A DNA stretch of 64,000 bases from Roseiarcus sp963767245 (GTDB lineage: Bacteria > Pseudomonadota > Alphaproteobacteria > Rhizobiales > Beijerinckiaceae), in assembly GCA_963767245.1 (NCBI GenBank), contig CAVYDG010000019.1:31060-95059 (forward strand). Direction: 5' to 3'. The translations under genes were made by a program, and so were the position numbers. Below the pieces are notes generated by a model. It saw nothing but the letters and a program-made list of their open reading frames with translations. It was not told the origin of the DNA and did not search any database. Shown in pieces: positions 27,984 to 38,439 of the stretch (position 1 is its first letter; every line of letters begins with the position of its first letter).

Positions 27984-28059
27984 GCCACACGCCTTGCGAA
28001 TAGACGGCGGAAGCGAATCGCAAAAAACCTATCCGTTGGTTAACCAAACGGAATCTGCT
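26932..28059 (-). mobile_element. IS630-family element with TA target duplication
   Basis: The ends carry AGCAGA...TCTGCT and are bounded by TA at 26930-26931 and 28060-28061. The transposase gene fills the element. Precise removal leaving a single TA restores the sulfotransferase-like reading frame. Confidence 0.85.
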
Positions 28060-28146
28060 TAGGCTCCGATGCCCGATTGGGTCCGGGTTCGGCCGAAGAA
28101 CGAGCGCGCCGTCGCTCTCCTCGAGCCTCGGGGACGGCCTGGACAT
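28060..28146 (-). pseudogene. Sulfotransferase-like gene, segment 1 of 3 (N-terminal)
   Basis: Twenty-nine codons from an ATG at 28146-28144 with an upstream GAGGGAAGA ribosome-binding site: MSRPSPRLEESDG ... PNPDPIGHRSL. The frame then runs into the IS630 element and would end in a 65-residue nonsense product. Confidence 0.75.
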
Positions 28147-28739
28147 GGATGGCTTTCTTCCCTCTCGCGGCTCAGGACCGGGCCATCGCCGTCAACTACC
28201 GGGCACCGGCCCCTCTTGAGCGCGGGACAATGACCCGGTCACGGCCAGTCTTGTGTCCGCCGCGGTCAAACCGACTTTCCCCAGATTGCCGTGGGTTGAA
28301 CCTCATTTTTGCACTGCGTTCGGGTTCCTGGCAAGCCTGAGGCTCGGACGAACCGAGGGCGCCGTCAGGCAACAGCCCCGTAACGCCGCAGCGTCGGACA
28401 TGTACGCTTACAGGGATGGGTCATCAAGTCATTGCCGCAGCCGCGTGAGTAGTTTCCGAGGGTTGCCGCAGAGGGCCAGTGCGCTACGCCGGGCAGCACG
28501 GCGAGCTGCGCAGGGTTCGATGAATGCCACGTGCGCCTTGGATGACGTCTTGCGGGACGAAACGGCTGTTATCGCTTCCGCGCCACAGGCCAGAGGCGTC
28601 GGGCCCGTCAGCCTCCTCAGCCCCGGGGGCGTACCCAGACCAGTTAAAAAACCGGAGAACACCTTCGAGGGGGCAACCTTCCTCGCCGGTCTGAGCCGCT
28701 TTCCTGGCCCGCTGTCGGGCCTGACCAATATTGAAGACA
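28147..28739. other. Intergenic stretch with an unassigned minus frame
   Basis: A minus-strand frame at 28484-28822 (112 codons) contains EGVLRFFNWSGYAPGAEEAD and looks somewhat protein-like, but I recognise no family. The rest of the stretch is featureless. Confidence 0.3.
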
Positions 28740-28835
28740 AAAGCCGACATCCAGGCGCGCGTCGACGAGTTCATGGCCGAGGCTGCGGAAAAATCTGAAG
28801 TCACCGTGGACCGGATTGTCAACGAGCTGGCCTAA
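28740..28835 (+). pseudogene. Phage terminase small-subunit scrap
   Basis: A 31-codon piece reads KADIQARVDEFMAEAAEKS then VTVDRIVNELA before a stop. This pattern is typical of the middle of phage terminase small subunits (DNA-packaging). No other phage gene is near, so this is a prophage remnant. Confidence 0.5.
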
Positions 28836-28916
28836 ACTGCGTTCAGGGACCTCAAATTGGGGTATGAAACTGACCGATCAGGGGGAATTCAGTACGTCAC
28901 CCTGAAGGACAGCACC

Positions 28917-29060
28917 GCCAATGACTTTCGAAGCGAGTGGGAGGCCAAGCTCTACGCCGACATTCGCTTCGTCGTCGAAACCGCACGACGACACTCAATC
29001 CGCGCCATCGACGCTATCCGCCTAACCCTCCAAGAAAAACCAATCCCTCGCTCCGCTTGA
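28917..29060 (+). pseudogene. IS66-family transposase C-terminal remnant
   Basis: The frame reads NDFRSEWEAKLYADIRFVV then ETARRHSIRAIDAIRLTLQ and stops at 29060. This matches the C-terminal end of IS66-type transposases (usually RSEWGAKLYADIRSV...). A short related piece (LTNWDLEATNN) occurs on the opposite strand at about 29100-29145, suggesting an inversion. Confidence 0.5.
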
Positions 29061-29149
29061 ACCGGCCAACCGCGTGAGTGAGCAACTACATTGTTTGTGG
29101 CTTCGAGGTCCCAGTTGGTCAGGATGACGAAGAAATGGCCTCTGATCGC

Positions 29150-29330
29150 CCTGCGGGCCTCGACCCTCGACCAGCGATAGTACACTGATGATGCGATGCC
29201 CTCGCGGCGGCAGAGGTCAGCTGTGCTCTCCTCGCCCCGCAGCCCATCCAATACGATGCGGATCTTCTCCTCAGCTGGAAAATGTCAACGCGTCGCGCGT
29301 CGAATGTCCATGATCGCGTCTTCCTCCGGT
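29150..29330 (-). pseudogene. IS3-family OrfA remnant
   Basis: The minus strand encodes IRIVLDGLRGEESTADLCRR and EGIASSVYYRWS, the helix-turn-helix of an IS3-type OrfA, preceded by an in-frame stop and lacking the rest of the element. Confidence 0.6.
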
Positions 29331-29390
29331 TAGCTTCTCCGGCCCGTCTTTCTGTCTCATCTTCGCTCCTTGCGGCTAACCAATGTAGAC

Positions 29391-29966
29391 CTAGCCAGCC
29401 GCTATTTGAGCAGGCTGTCGTCCCGTACGGGGGGCCAGATAGTTAGCGAGCTCCGAAAAAACCTGCTCCGGCGAAATCTCGCTCAAACAGCGCTTTTGAT
29501 ATGGACAGCCGGAATGATGGTGAATTGCGCACGGAGAGCAGGAGGTTCGTTTCTGCAGCACGACGACGCGTGGGCCTCTGGCCATCCATTCGAAGACGGA
29601 TTTTGACCCTCCAAATATGCAAATCGTCCTGGTGCCGCGCGTTGCGGCGAGGTGAGCGACTCCCGAATCGTTGCCGACGACCGCCGCCGACCCATCGATC
29701 AGCGCGCCGAGTTCGAGCCAGCTCATCGTTCCGCAACGGTTTTCGACGGCCGGCGCCGGCAAGGCTCGGATAATCTGATTCCCCAATTCGCGCTGTCCGC
29801 TGGTCCCGACGACGATCGCGCGCACGCCGCCGCGCTCGACGCAGAGTTCGATTAGCTGGCGGTAATGCTCTGGCGGCCAGTCCTTTATGAAGGCGTTGGA
29901 GAACGGCGCCACGACGACAAGGGCTTCAGTCATCGAGAGCGCCAGGAGGGGAGAGCTCTCCGACAT
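29391..29966 (-). pseudogene. Glycosyltransferase family 9 C-terminal domain
   Basis: The frame encodes 191 residues: VVVAPFSNAFIKDWPPEHY, GALIDGSAAVVGNDSGVAHLA (the GT9 donor-site signature) and a Cys-containing tail SPCAIHHHSGCPY. GT9 enzymes transfer heptose from ADP-heptose in lipopolysaccharide core synthesis. Only the C-terminal Rossmann half is present. It starts 51 bases after the stop of the methyltransferase-GT9 gene and could be the separated end of that protein. Confidence 0.7.
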
Positions 29967-30016
29967 ACGGGTAGGCCATCCTACAGCGAATCATTGCGGT
30001 CAGCATCGCGAACGAT

Positions 30017-31589
30017 TCACTCTGATTTGCGCCATTGATAGCGCCAAATTTCCTCACCTAAATCCCGAAAAATCTGAATGGAACGGTATCGGAACGCACG
30101 CCAGAGAGTTCTGAATTCCATACCCTTGACTTCGCTTTCAACGAGCAAAGGTATGCTACTGTCTTCGCGTTTCAACAGATCGATTGTGCCCAGGGCCAAG
30201 ATCGTTTGCCCAGTCTTATTCTCGTAATAGGATAAATCGTAGACAATTTCTGTTGAGCCGGATAAGAATTTACCCTGCTCCCTGATGACTTCGATCAAAG
30301 GAGTAAAGGTATATCTTCCCCGATCAACATTTACATATGGGCCAAAGATCAAGACCTCATTCTCCTTAATATTCCTGACATTGGATATTACTATTGCATA
30401 TCCTTTGTTAACACCGTAGTGGGTGATGAATGAACTAGCCGGGATCACCTTTTGGAGCGAAAGTCCGGCCAACGTCTCCAAAGGAAGATTCAGCGCGATA
30501 TCCAGGAAAGGAAAGCGCGTCTTGGAGCCGAATCCGGCGCGCTGGCCAGCCTTCACCTCGGCGAGAAGCTCTCGCGTATCGTCGTCAATCCTCATGTCGA
30601 TCGCCAAATCAAAGCTGCGCTCGTTGAACAACTCGCGAAACTGCGCCTTGCGATCCATGAGACGAAAGGAGAACTGTTCGTTATGGCTCTCCGGGTTTTC
30701 CTTAAAGAAATCAGAGAGAACAATATCATCGAATATCCCGAGTTCTTTAGCGGCGCCGTAATTCCAGGGACCGCAAGCCAAGGTTAGTTTCGCATCCGGG
30801 TAGGCCTGGCGAAGTTCCTTGAGGGCCGGCGTGGCAAGGATGAAGTCGCCGTAGTGGTCAAGTTTCAAAACAAGGATCGAGTTGACCAATCCGGGCGATG
30901 TACGGATGGTCCGCAGGGGCTCAATCTTATCCGGAGGAGGATTTGCGAGGAATGCCCCTGAAGGTATTGGGGGTAGCGGAATTGTCAGCGCTTGGTCGGC
31001 CCAGATGGGACGAGTTATCTTCTGGATAACCACGGCGATGTCGCAGCAGCCCTCGGCTGGTTTTCCCGGCTCAATGGAATAATCGAACCCAAAATCGTCA
31101 TCTTCCAGAAAGCGCAGTCGATAGCAATAGGGGTCTAGCAGACTCCTGTATTTCCTGCAACAAAGAAGCTGGCGTATAGAATCGTTTATGTCCTGGAACA
31201 AATGAAGACGGCAGTGTCAATTTTCGCTCGAAAAGATATTGGTGGGGAACTATGATAATAAGAAATCCCCCCACCTTCAAAACTCGGAACCAGTCATCGA
31301 TAGTTGAACGATAATCGTCCAATCCTTGCAAACAATAATAGCAAAAAATGGCGTCCTGACTTCCATTACTGAAGGGCAGAGTTCTTCCATCATAACCAGG
31401 ATAATCAAGATCAACCGCTATTGCTCCCGGCGACACGGGCTGCGTTTCAGTCTTGCCTCGTCTGGGACCTATGTCCAAGATGTTTTCGCCGCGCAAATAT
31501 TTGCGCAAGAATCCGTCCCTGTGCCGATGATCTAACGACCGCTTCGTCTCTATCTCAAGCTTCTCGGCTGCCATCGAGCTTCCTGTCAT
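30017..31589 (-). pseudogene. Methyltransferase-GT9 fusion protein, one frameshift
   Basis: From about 31589 (MTGSSMAAEKLEIETKRSL) the frame encodes a SAM-methyltransferase-like domain (ENILDIGPRRGK, VLKVGGFLIIIVPHQYL, KRFYTPASLL). Near 31140 the reading must shift one base to continue with DPYCYRLRFLEDDDFGFDY, then GT9 N-terminal Rossmann sequence ILVLKLDHYGDFILATPALK and FDLAIDMR. The last 120 residues (to 30017) look like a beta-sandwich instead of the GT9 C-half, which follows separately. Such methyltransferase-GT9 fusions occur in rhizobial glycan loci. The gene is relatively AT-rich. Confidence 0.65.
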
Positions 31590-31949
31590 TAGCCTCAATC
31601 TTGCAGTGCGCGGAGTCGTCAGTTTTGCAGTTGCGCTCAGACATCCCTTCCACGACGGGTTCGTTGGCGTCGACGACGCCCATGATTTTATGCGAGAGTC
31701 AACGCGACCGGTAAGAGCTCGCGCGCCGCCGACGATCCCAAGCAGCACAACTGACGGCGGTCCGAGCGCAAGGCGATCCGGTCGACTGCATGCAAGCCGC
31801 GGTCGGAGGGCGGCTTGGCTCGGACGGTTGAAAGCCGTGGCTTGTTTCATCGCGGCCGTTGTGATTGTTACCGCGACCTATCGCCGGGCAAATTCCGTTA
31901 CTCCGTGCTTTTGAGCCGTTTGATTGACGCACCCTGGGTCTCGAAGTGG
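31590..31949. other. Gap between divergent broken genes
   Basis: The stretch separates the minus-strand methyltransferase fusion and the plus-strand hldE scrap. Open frames continue through it on both strands but show no recognisable domain. Confidence 0.3.
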
Positions 31950-32240
31950 CGGGGAATAAAAATTTTCCTCGGCGACGTCATGTTGGACAAGTTCGTCTAC
32001 GGACGTGTCGAGCGCGTTTCGCCCGAAGCGCCCATTCCGGTTCTTCATTATCAGTCGGAAAAAGCGATGCTCGGCGGCGCGGCCAATGTCGCCCGTCATC
32101 GCGCTTGGGGGCGAAGCGTTTCTTGTCGGGGCGCTCGGCGACGACGCCGAAGGCGACCTCGTCGCCGGCCCCTTGATCGAGGGCGACCGGATTACTGGCC
32201 ATTCATTCGTGCGCACGACCATCCTACAACCACCGAGTAC
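31950..32240 (+). pseudogene. hldE: HldE (RfaE) N-terminal fragment, heptose-7-phosphate kinase domain
   Basis: The plus strand reads IFLGDVMLDKFVYGRVERVS and EAPIPVLHYQSEKAMLGGAA, the N-terminus of the ribokinase-fold kinase of bifunctional HldE. After a frameshift near 32100 it continues ALGGEAFLVGALGDDAEGDL. Only about 95 of roughly 480 residues remain; an istA remnant follows. HldE makes the ADP-heptose precursor that HldD, encoded intact at 47.9 kb, epimerises. Confidence 0.8.
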
Positions 32241-32246
32241 AGAAAG

Positions 32247-33110
32247 TCATGAACCTCGATGTGATAATCGAGATTGACACGCGCGCGTCGCCATTCCGCG
32301 AACTCCCAATCCTCCTGGGCAAGCGGTTGAGGGCGCCGCGTTCGATCTTCTCAACTCGCGTCGGCTCACACCGAGTTTGCGCAGGGACGCTCGTTTATGC
32401 GTTGCATGACCAGCGCGATGGCATCGTTGCGCTCGGCGAGCGAGAAGAACGTCAGCCGGCGCAATCGCCCGAGAATATAGGTCTGTGCAAGCAAATCTGA
32501 CGCCCGCTTCGACTTTCGCCTTATCCCGGGGCATTTTTGGGCGCGCTGGAAGAACTCCGACGGAATAATGCGTCGCCATCGCGCCGTAGGTACGGTTGAT
32601 CTCGGGGTCGTAAAACGAGGCCTTGTTGACGCCGCTCTTCAGAATGTCGGGAACGACATTTCGGGACGCCGGAAGAAGCGGAACATACGCACGTGCGAAC
32701 CGGTCCAGTCCCGCAAGTTTAAGTCCGAGTCGCCTCGGCGTAGGTGAGGTTCGGCCGCCGACCACGCCGGCGAATTTCCGCCTAGCGGATCTCGCCGGTC
32801 AAAGGATCAGCGAGGCCGATCCGCTTACCCGAATAATCCACGAACGCCTTGTCGCCGGCGACGTGGTGCTGGCGCATCACCGGCGAAAGCCGCCTTTCGA
32901 ACCCCGAGCAGATCGCAGAACCGGCTATAACCGTAGCCCTCGGGATGGGCGTCTCATCCGGCGCGCGTTCGAAGCCGGGTTCGCGATCGGTACCAAAGCC
33001 TATCACCGCCGGCGTCGTCGAGGCAGTTCTCTCCAGCAAACTCGACGAACTGGAGCCACAACTGACGCGCAACGGCTATGACCTGCGCAAGCCTGGCTTT
33101 CAGCCTACTG
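32247..33110 (-). pseudogene. IS21-family IstA remnant of a third subgroup
   Basis: Minus-strand pieces read HHVAGDKAFVDYSGKRIGLA, then NVVPDILKSGVNKASFYDPE and INRTYGAMATHYSVGVLPAR, then LGVSRREL. They cover the DDE core of an IS21 transposase unlike the two intact copies. Several frameshifts and gaps are present, so it is inactive. Confidence 0.75.
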
Positions 33111-33128
33111 AAGGGGCAGAGGCAACTG

Positions 33129-36100
33129 TCAATTCTCGCTTCGGCCTTTCGTCTCGTAATGGACGAGGGGATTTAACTGCGCCACCCGAACATCGGGATT
33201 GCGGTCAAGATACTCCCGAGTTGAAAAGAGCGGGCTCGGATTTCGACCCTCGCGTCCTCCATGGAGCAGATAATGAAGAGCAGGGTCATGACCGCTCGAC
33301 AGAACGTCCGGATTGGCCTGGAGATAATACGCCTCGTCAAAAAACAGAGAGTCGCGAATGACTTCATAGCCTGCCGGCGCCCGTTTCCCGTTGGGCAACC
33401 ACCTAAGCGAACACCAGGGCTGTCCGCTGTTTCGACGCGATTGAAGCTCAGTCTTTTGCGCGCTGCGGTTGGCCATGTAGGCAATCATCGCGCTTGCCAA
33501 CTCACGGCCAGCGTTCGCGCCGGCGAGGCGCGACGTTTCGTACAGTTCGAGATCATAGACGGTCACGAAGTTTTGCGGGATTTCAATGGGAATCTCGCCG
33601 AGAATTGAGGCGTTTAGCGCTTCGACGTTGACGAATCTTCGGATGTGCTCGCTGATCTGCGCGACGACAGCGGCGTCAATCTCACCGCGTTCCGACCTTC
33701 CAGCTGATAATCGCGAACGATGGCTTGCGTCGACGCATTTGAGGGCCGACGCCAGCTGTTCGGCGACGACGGCTTCCGTGTAGCGCGGCGCGACGTTTTC
33801 GCGCTGCCATTGGACGACGTATTGACGGATCTCGGGATCCAGGGCGGCGGAGACCGCGCCGGCGAACTGTCGGATGTCGTGCTCCCGAACCGCAAGCGGG
33901 TGGCCTTCGAGCGCTTCGGCGACGGCCGTGTTGGCCCACCCGACCACCGGCACGTTGAGCCGCATCGCCTCATAGACCGGCAGGCCGAATCCCTCATGCT
34001 CCGTCAGGCAGAGCAGAACGTTCGCGCGCGCGTACATTGCGTCAAGCGTCGCATGATCGACTTCGCCGGGCAGGTCGATTTCGACAGCCAAAGCGTCGGC
34101 GAGGCGCTTGAGCTCGCCCGCGTAAACGCCGTCGAGTCCGCCACGCCCTGGGAACACGGCTTTCACGCGCCGGCCGAGTACCCGCTGAAGATGGGCACAG
34201 GTGACGATGATGCTCCTGTGACCCTTGTGCTCGGCGACCCTGCTGACGAACAGAACCTCGATCAAATCGGAGCCGATCGACCTCGGGGCTCTTTGCGACG
34301 AATTCGTCGATGCTGGCGTCAAGGTAGCGCGAGGCCGGATAGACAATGGAACTGCGGCCACCCCGGAGCCCCAATACCTCGAGCTGCCTAAGCGTGTAAG
34401 CGGAGTTGCACCAGAATTCTGCCTGGACGCTCCGGTCCAGCCACCGGATTTGCTCGAATCCGCGAACGCAGCGCCGCGCCCATTCCGCGGAAGAGCGACC
34501 GAAGAACCAAGGCGGGGTATTGTTGTGCCAGCGTACGACAATGCGACCACGGAATTGCGGAAGCTTTTCCTCTAACTCCTCCCAGCCGTCGCAAAAGTGG
34601 TAGATGAGGATCGCGTCGGCGAGCGTCTCGAACTCGGCGTACAGGCGTTCGATTGGCTCGATCGGGACGTCGGGATAGAGGGCGCCGTCAAATCTCTCTG
34701 CGAATAGGCGGACTTCACTCTCCCCGCCTGCCATCTTGCGCAAAGTGCGGTACTGGTGGACGCAGTCGAAGCCGATAGAATCACTTATGTGGAAAAGACC
34801 TTGTACAACAAGAAGAATTCGTCCTTGTCCCTTCCCCGCCGCTCTGCCTCGCGGTCCGGCCTCGGCTTGGGTTACGTCTCTGCTTCCGAGCGATGAAGCG
34901 CTCCGTCTGCCGGTCATCGCCCAGGGGTCGCTCCCGGGTTTTGCCGTCTCTGCGTCGGAAACGCCGACCGCTGGTAGACCGGCCCTACGGCTGTGCAGCC
35001 AATAGGCGAAGGCCTTTCGCGGCTGACCGTTCTTCTTCAAAACCAAGAATCGGAAGGGCGCTCGCGGCTCACAGGAATTACGAAAAAGCAACCGGCGTAC
35101 CAACTTAATGGGGCGTCCATCACTCCGGAAAAGCAGCAATTCAACAATACCTCTTCGCAAAAGGTACAATGTCCGGGCATGCTGTTCAATCAACAGGCGA
35201 CTTTCGCTCTTCAACTGCGCCGTCTCAAAAGCCTGAGCGCTCAACTGGTCCGAGAGGCTTTGGAGGACCTTATCATGACCCTCCCGCGCTTCTGAAAGGC
35301 TTTTGAGGACCCTATCATGATTCTCCCGCGCTTCCGAAAGGCTTTGGAGGACCCTATCATGATTCTCCCGCGCTTCCGAAAGGCTTTGGAGGACCCTATC
35401 ATGACCCTCCCGCGCTTCTGAAAGGCTTTGGAGGACGCTATAATGAGCGTCTTGTGCTCCTTGGACTGCCTTCAGCCTTTGTGCGACCGCGTCAAGGGTT
35501 GAGAATACGGACTGCGTCTCCGAGCGGAATAGCCTCACAGCGGACTGTGCGCCGAAGCCAATATGCTCAATTAAGACATACGCTGACTGAGCGTCGACGT
35601 CGGAGAATCCGGCTCCAAAATCGCCGGACAAGGGGGAATGAGTATTCTGGCCACCGTTGATTCCAATGTGTTGCGCCAGCGAGTTGCGCACAACGCAAAT
35701 CTCGTAGCCGGAATCCATCAGATAGTCGCAGAACCGCCAGTCCCACCTTGGTCCCGGCGGCACGGCATCTAGCATCTTCTGTGCAAGGTCGCGCGGCCAG
35801 ACCGTGCCGGCCGAACCGACGGCCTTCTTCAGGATGAGCGGACCCCGAGCGCCAAACGCCGGGTGGGCAGCCGTATTGAACAAGCAGAGAATGCCATTCG
35901 TCAGAGGCAGCAATTCGACGATCTTTTCCGCAAAGTCGGCCGCCACAATCATATCCGAATCCAGCAGCACGAGCGCGTCCGCGCCGGTAGTGACGAGACG
36001 GTTCAGGAGATCACACAACGCGTAGTCCGCACCTCCACTGTTGTTTTCCCGTCGTTCGATGTCGGTGCCCGCCGGGTAAAGCTCTTTCAGAAATTCGACG

Positions 36101-36234
36101 TCAAATTCGGTGCTCGCATCGTCAACGACGACTATGTCGGTGTCGGGAGACAACCGGCTGCGGGACAGCGACTGAGCGCTCATACTCACGAGATCGCCTC
36201 GATTGAACGTTGCTACGCCGATGGCAACTCTCAT
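33129..36234 (-). pseudogene. Large GT2 - coiled-coil repeat - GT4 glycosyltransferase, one frameshift
   Basis: From ATG 36234 the product starts with a GT2 domain (MRVAIGVATFNRGDL, VVVDDAST, LVLLDSDMI). Then come about five 14-residue repeats (LQSLSEAREGHDRV type, residues 265-330) forming a coiled coil, and a GT4-like domain (LLVVQGLFHISDSIGFD, VRWHNNTPPW, FWCNSAYTLRQLEVLG). Near 34265 the frame shifts by one base; the 33129-ending frame carries on with LIEVLFVSRVAEHKG and CLTEHEGFGLPVYEAM, the GT4 donor site. The C-terminus has the FDEAYYLQANPDV and HYLLHGGREGRNPSP repeat seen in rhizobial glycosyltransferases. If repaired it is about 1035 residues and bifunctional. It is first-to-last in a minus-strand run with the next two genes. 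Confidence 0.75.
35255..35450 (-). repeat. Tandem 42-bp coding repeats
   Basis: Four to five nearly identical 42-base units encode the heptad-like motif VLQSLSEARE(G/N)HDR. Unit number could vary by slippage, changing the spacing between the two glycosyltransferase domains. The units are adjacent and in frame, without spacers. Confidence 0.9.
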
Positions 36235-36290
36235 CGAATTATCCTGAACTGCCTCTGAATGTTTATCCAGCAGCGTTTAGACCGCGCCGC

Positions 36291-37181
36291 CTAGCGCGAC
36301 AATGCTACGCGCCCTGTTGGCCGCCCCGCCGAGAATAACCGTTTCTGATTGATAAAGAAGGACGGCAATTGGCGCTTCAGGCGAAATCCGCTCGACGCGT
36401 CCATACACCCGCTGCGGGCAACCGGCATTGAAAATCCGGGCGACCCGCCGACGATTTCGCCGCCAAACGTTTCCCAGGCGAACCGCCCGTGCCGCTCGTA
36501 GTGGTCGAGGACCCTCTTGAACTCGCCGTCAAAATCCCATGGGCTGTTCGCCGCGGCGCACATGTCACGCGCCAGCCTAGTTCTCTCGAGGGCCCGGTCG
36601 TTCCATTTGTAGTGTGAAATCTCGAGCATCTCGGAATACGGCTTCTCGTCGTGAAACTTGTGGTGAGCGGCCAGGCTCCGAAGGCGCCCTTTGACAAGAA
36701 CCCCTTTGATTTCATTGCCGCCCATCACCACTCTTCGAAAGCGGGCCCTCACAGGGAAAAGCGCGGACAGTTCTGAGTCGTCGTCAAAAGCCTTAAGCTG
36801 ACCGTCGATAGCGAATCGATCGTACATGATGCCGCGAGCGATGTTTCCACCCTCAGCCTCGACCTTTCTGGCGAGGTCGTTCACCGGTTCCGGGAATTCA
36901 ACGAACTCATCAAGATCGACGATTACGACCCACTCTTCGGGCCCCTGCGCGAGCTCCCGCATCTTCGTGACGGCTTCCGCCCCGCCGGTGAAACTGGCCG
37001 CGGCGTCGAAACCATGGTATTGAATTACCTTATAATTACGCGACGCGCCGTCGATGGAATTCGCCAAATGCTGCGGCGCGGCGACATGGAATTCCGTGAC
37101 GCCAGACCGCACATAATGTCTGAGAAAATGGGGCAGCAGGCGGTCATCATCGACAACACAAACGAAAAGCTTCAAGTCCAT
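36291..37181 (-). CDS. Glycosyltransferase family 92-like / GT2-like protein
   Basis: The product is about 296 residues from the ATG at 37181 (MDLKLFVCVVDDDRLLPHF); the frame is open to 37265, but the shorter start with adjacent GGGAGA is preferred. Features: HFLRHYVRSGVTEFHV, the acidic catalytic-style motif VVIVDLDEFVEFP near residue 105, KGVLVKGRLR and SHYKWNDRALERTRL. This matches bacterial proteins of the DUF23/GT92-like kind found in polysaccharide clusters. The gene is co-directional with, and 57 bases upstream of, the large GT2-GT4 gene. Confidence 0.72.
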   Translation of the reverse strand: MDLKLFVCVVDDDRLLPHFLRHYVRSGVTEFHVAAPQHLANSIDGASRNYKVIQYHGFDAAASFTGGAEAVTKMRELAQGPEEWVVIVDLDEFVEFPEPVNDLARKVEAEGGNIARGIMYDRFAIDGQLKAFDDDSELSALFPVRARFRRVVMGGNEIKGVLVKGRLRSLAAHHKFHDEKPYSEMLEISHYKWNDRALERTRLARDMCAAANSPWDFDGEFKRVLDHYERHGRFAWETFGGEIVGGSPGFSMPVARSGCMDASSGFRLKRQLPSFFINQKRLFSAGRPTGRVALSR

Positions 37182-37423
37182 TCTCCCAATTTCATCGAGA
37201 CCCCATAATCTCAGCGGCTCCGGCGGTGTCGCCTGAGAGTAAGCGGCTGTGGCGGCGCAGCTCACTTCCCATGCCCTTGCTTACCTTGCCTCATCCCGCT
37301 CCAATCGCTCACTCGATGCGTGCCCGGTGGCGCGGGTCGTATTGTTATCGATCGTAGGTCGGACTTCCAGCTTGCCGGGAGGCTATAAGCTGCACCTTGC
37401 ATCAACTCTCTTCGTCTTGTTTT

Positions 37424-38405
37424 TCATGAAGCATCTGGCCAGACCGTGGTCGACGACGGAACAAACCGGTCTATCCGGCGCCTGATATCGTCTATATCGT
37501 ATCCGACATGTGATTGGACGACCACGCAGCATCCGCGCGAAGCAGGCGAAAAAACCTGGTCAACGGCCCAGGCGCCAAGAGTCCGGCGGTCACGATAGGC
37601 GTCCGGCCCCCACAACAAGCTGTGCGAAAAATTCGTCACGGAGTCGCAATCTCCCACCTCGTGGAATTTCCGCAATGATCCCGTTGCCTCGGCGTATGTG
37701 AAGTACAGCGTATACTCGGTCCATCCTAAATTCCCAAGCAAAACTTGCTGCCAGGGACGTCCACTTGTCGCCTCCAGGTGACCAAGCAGCTCGCTCACCA
37801 GAGCTGTCGACAAGATAACTGGCGTTTCGCTGTACCAGGTTCCCGGGTATTTGCGTTTCAGTTTAAGAAAACTCTCTGTCCCACTGTATCTATATTCTTT
37901 CAGGCCAGCCTCTTTGGCCGCAAAGCTGTCTTCGTAGAGCCGTTCGTAGTCGGCGCGGAGCTCCATACCGACGAGAGATCTGCCTCCGCGCAAAAACTCG
38001 TTGGCATGAAACCGCTTGGTGAAGATCACGTCTGAGTCCAACGTCATGTAGAACGGGCTATGCACCGAGCTGGACGAAGCCAATTTGAGAATTTGTTGCC
38101 GGTGCCATCCAAGATTTGGCTCGGGCCACATGTTCAGCGTCTGTGGATTGGCGCTGAGATCCGGGCAAAGAGCGTCTTCGTTCACTACCCGGAGGCGGAG
38201 CCTCTTTCTGTAAGCCTCAAGCCGATGACGCACTTCGTCGACGTCCTGTGGACGCGTCACAACCAAAATCTCGGCTATCTGCTCCCGCGGAACGTGTTTC
38301 ACCATCGAGTTCGAGCAAAATGGAGGCGCGGGCCAAGTCGCTCCCGGACCGGCCGGTGCCACCCAAGGCAAGCGTCAGTACGAACGACAAGGCATTCGTC
38401 GCCTT
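37424..38405 (-). pseudogene. DUF6492-type glycosyltransferase-like protein, N-terminal frameshift
   Basis: The main frame (37424 to about 38310) encodes SMVKHVPREQIAEILVVTRP, the metal-site-like FYMTLDSDVIFTKRF and TWYSETPVILST. The true N-terminus, LSFVLTLALGGTGRSGSDLA, is in another frame upstream; one base must be removed near 38310 to join them. No start codon is obvious: the region is fused directly to the end of a truncated GT2, so the start was probably lost in the same rearrangement. A role in glycan assembly is inferred from the family. Confidence 0.65.
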
Positions 38406-38439
38406 GGCCGCCGAAGACCGCTCGAGCCGTCTGGATCTG

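Noticed and set aside
35255..35450. Regular short repeats that might suggest a CRISPR array
   Set aside because: The 42-bp units are directly adjacent with no spacers and are in frame inside a coding region; they encode a coiled-coil repeat.
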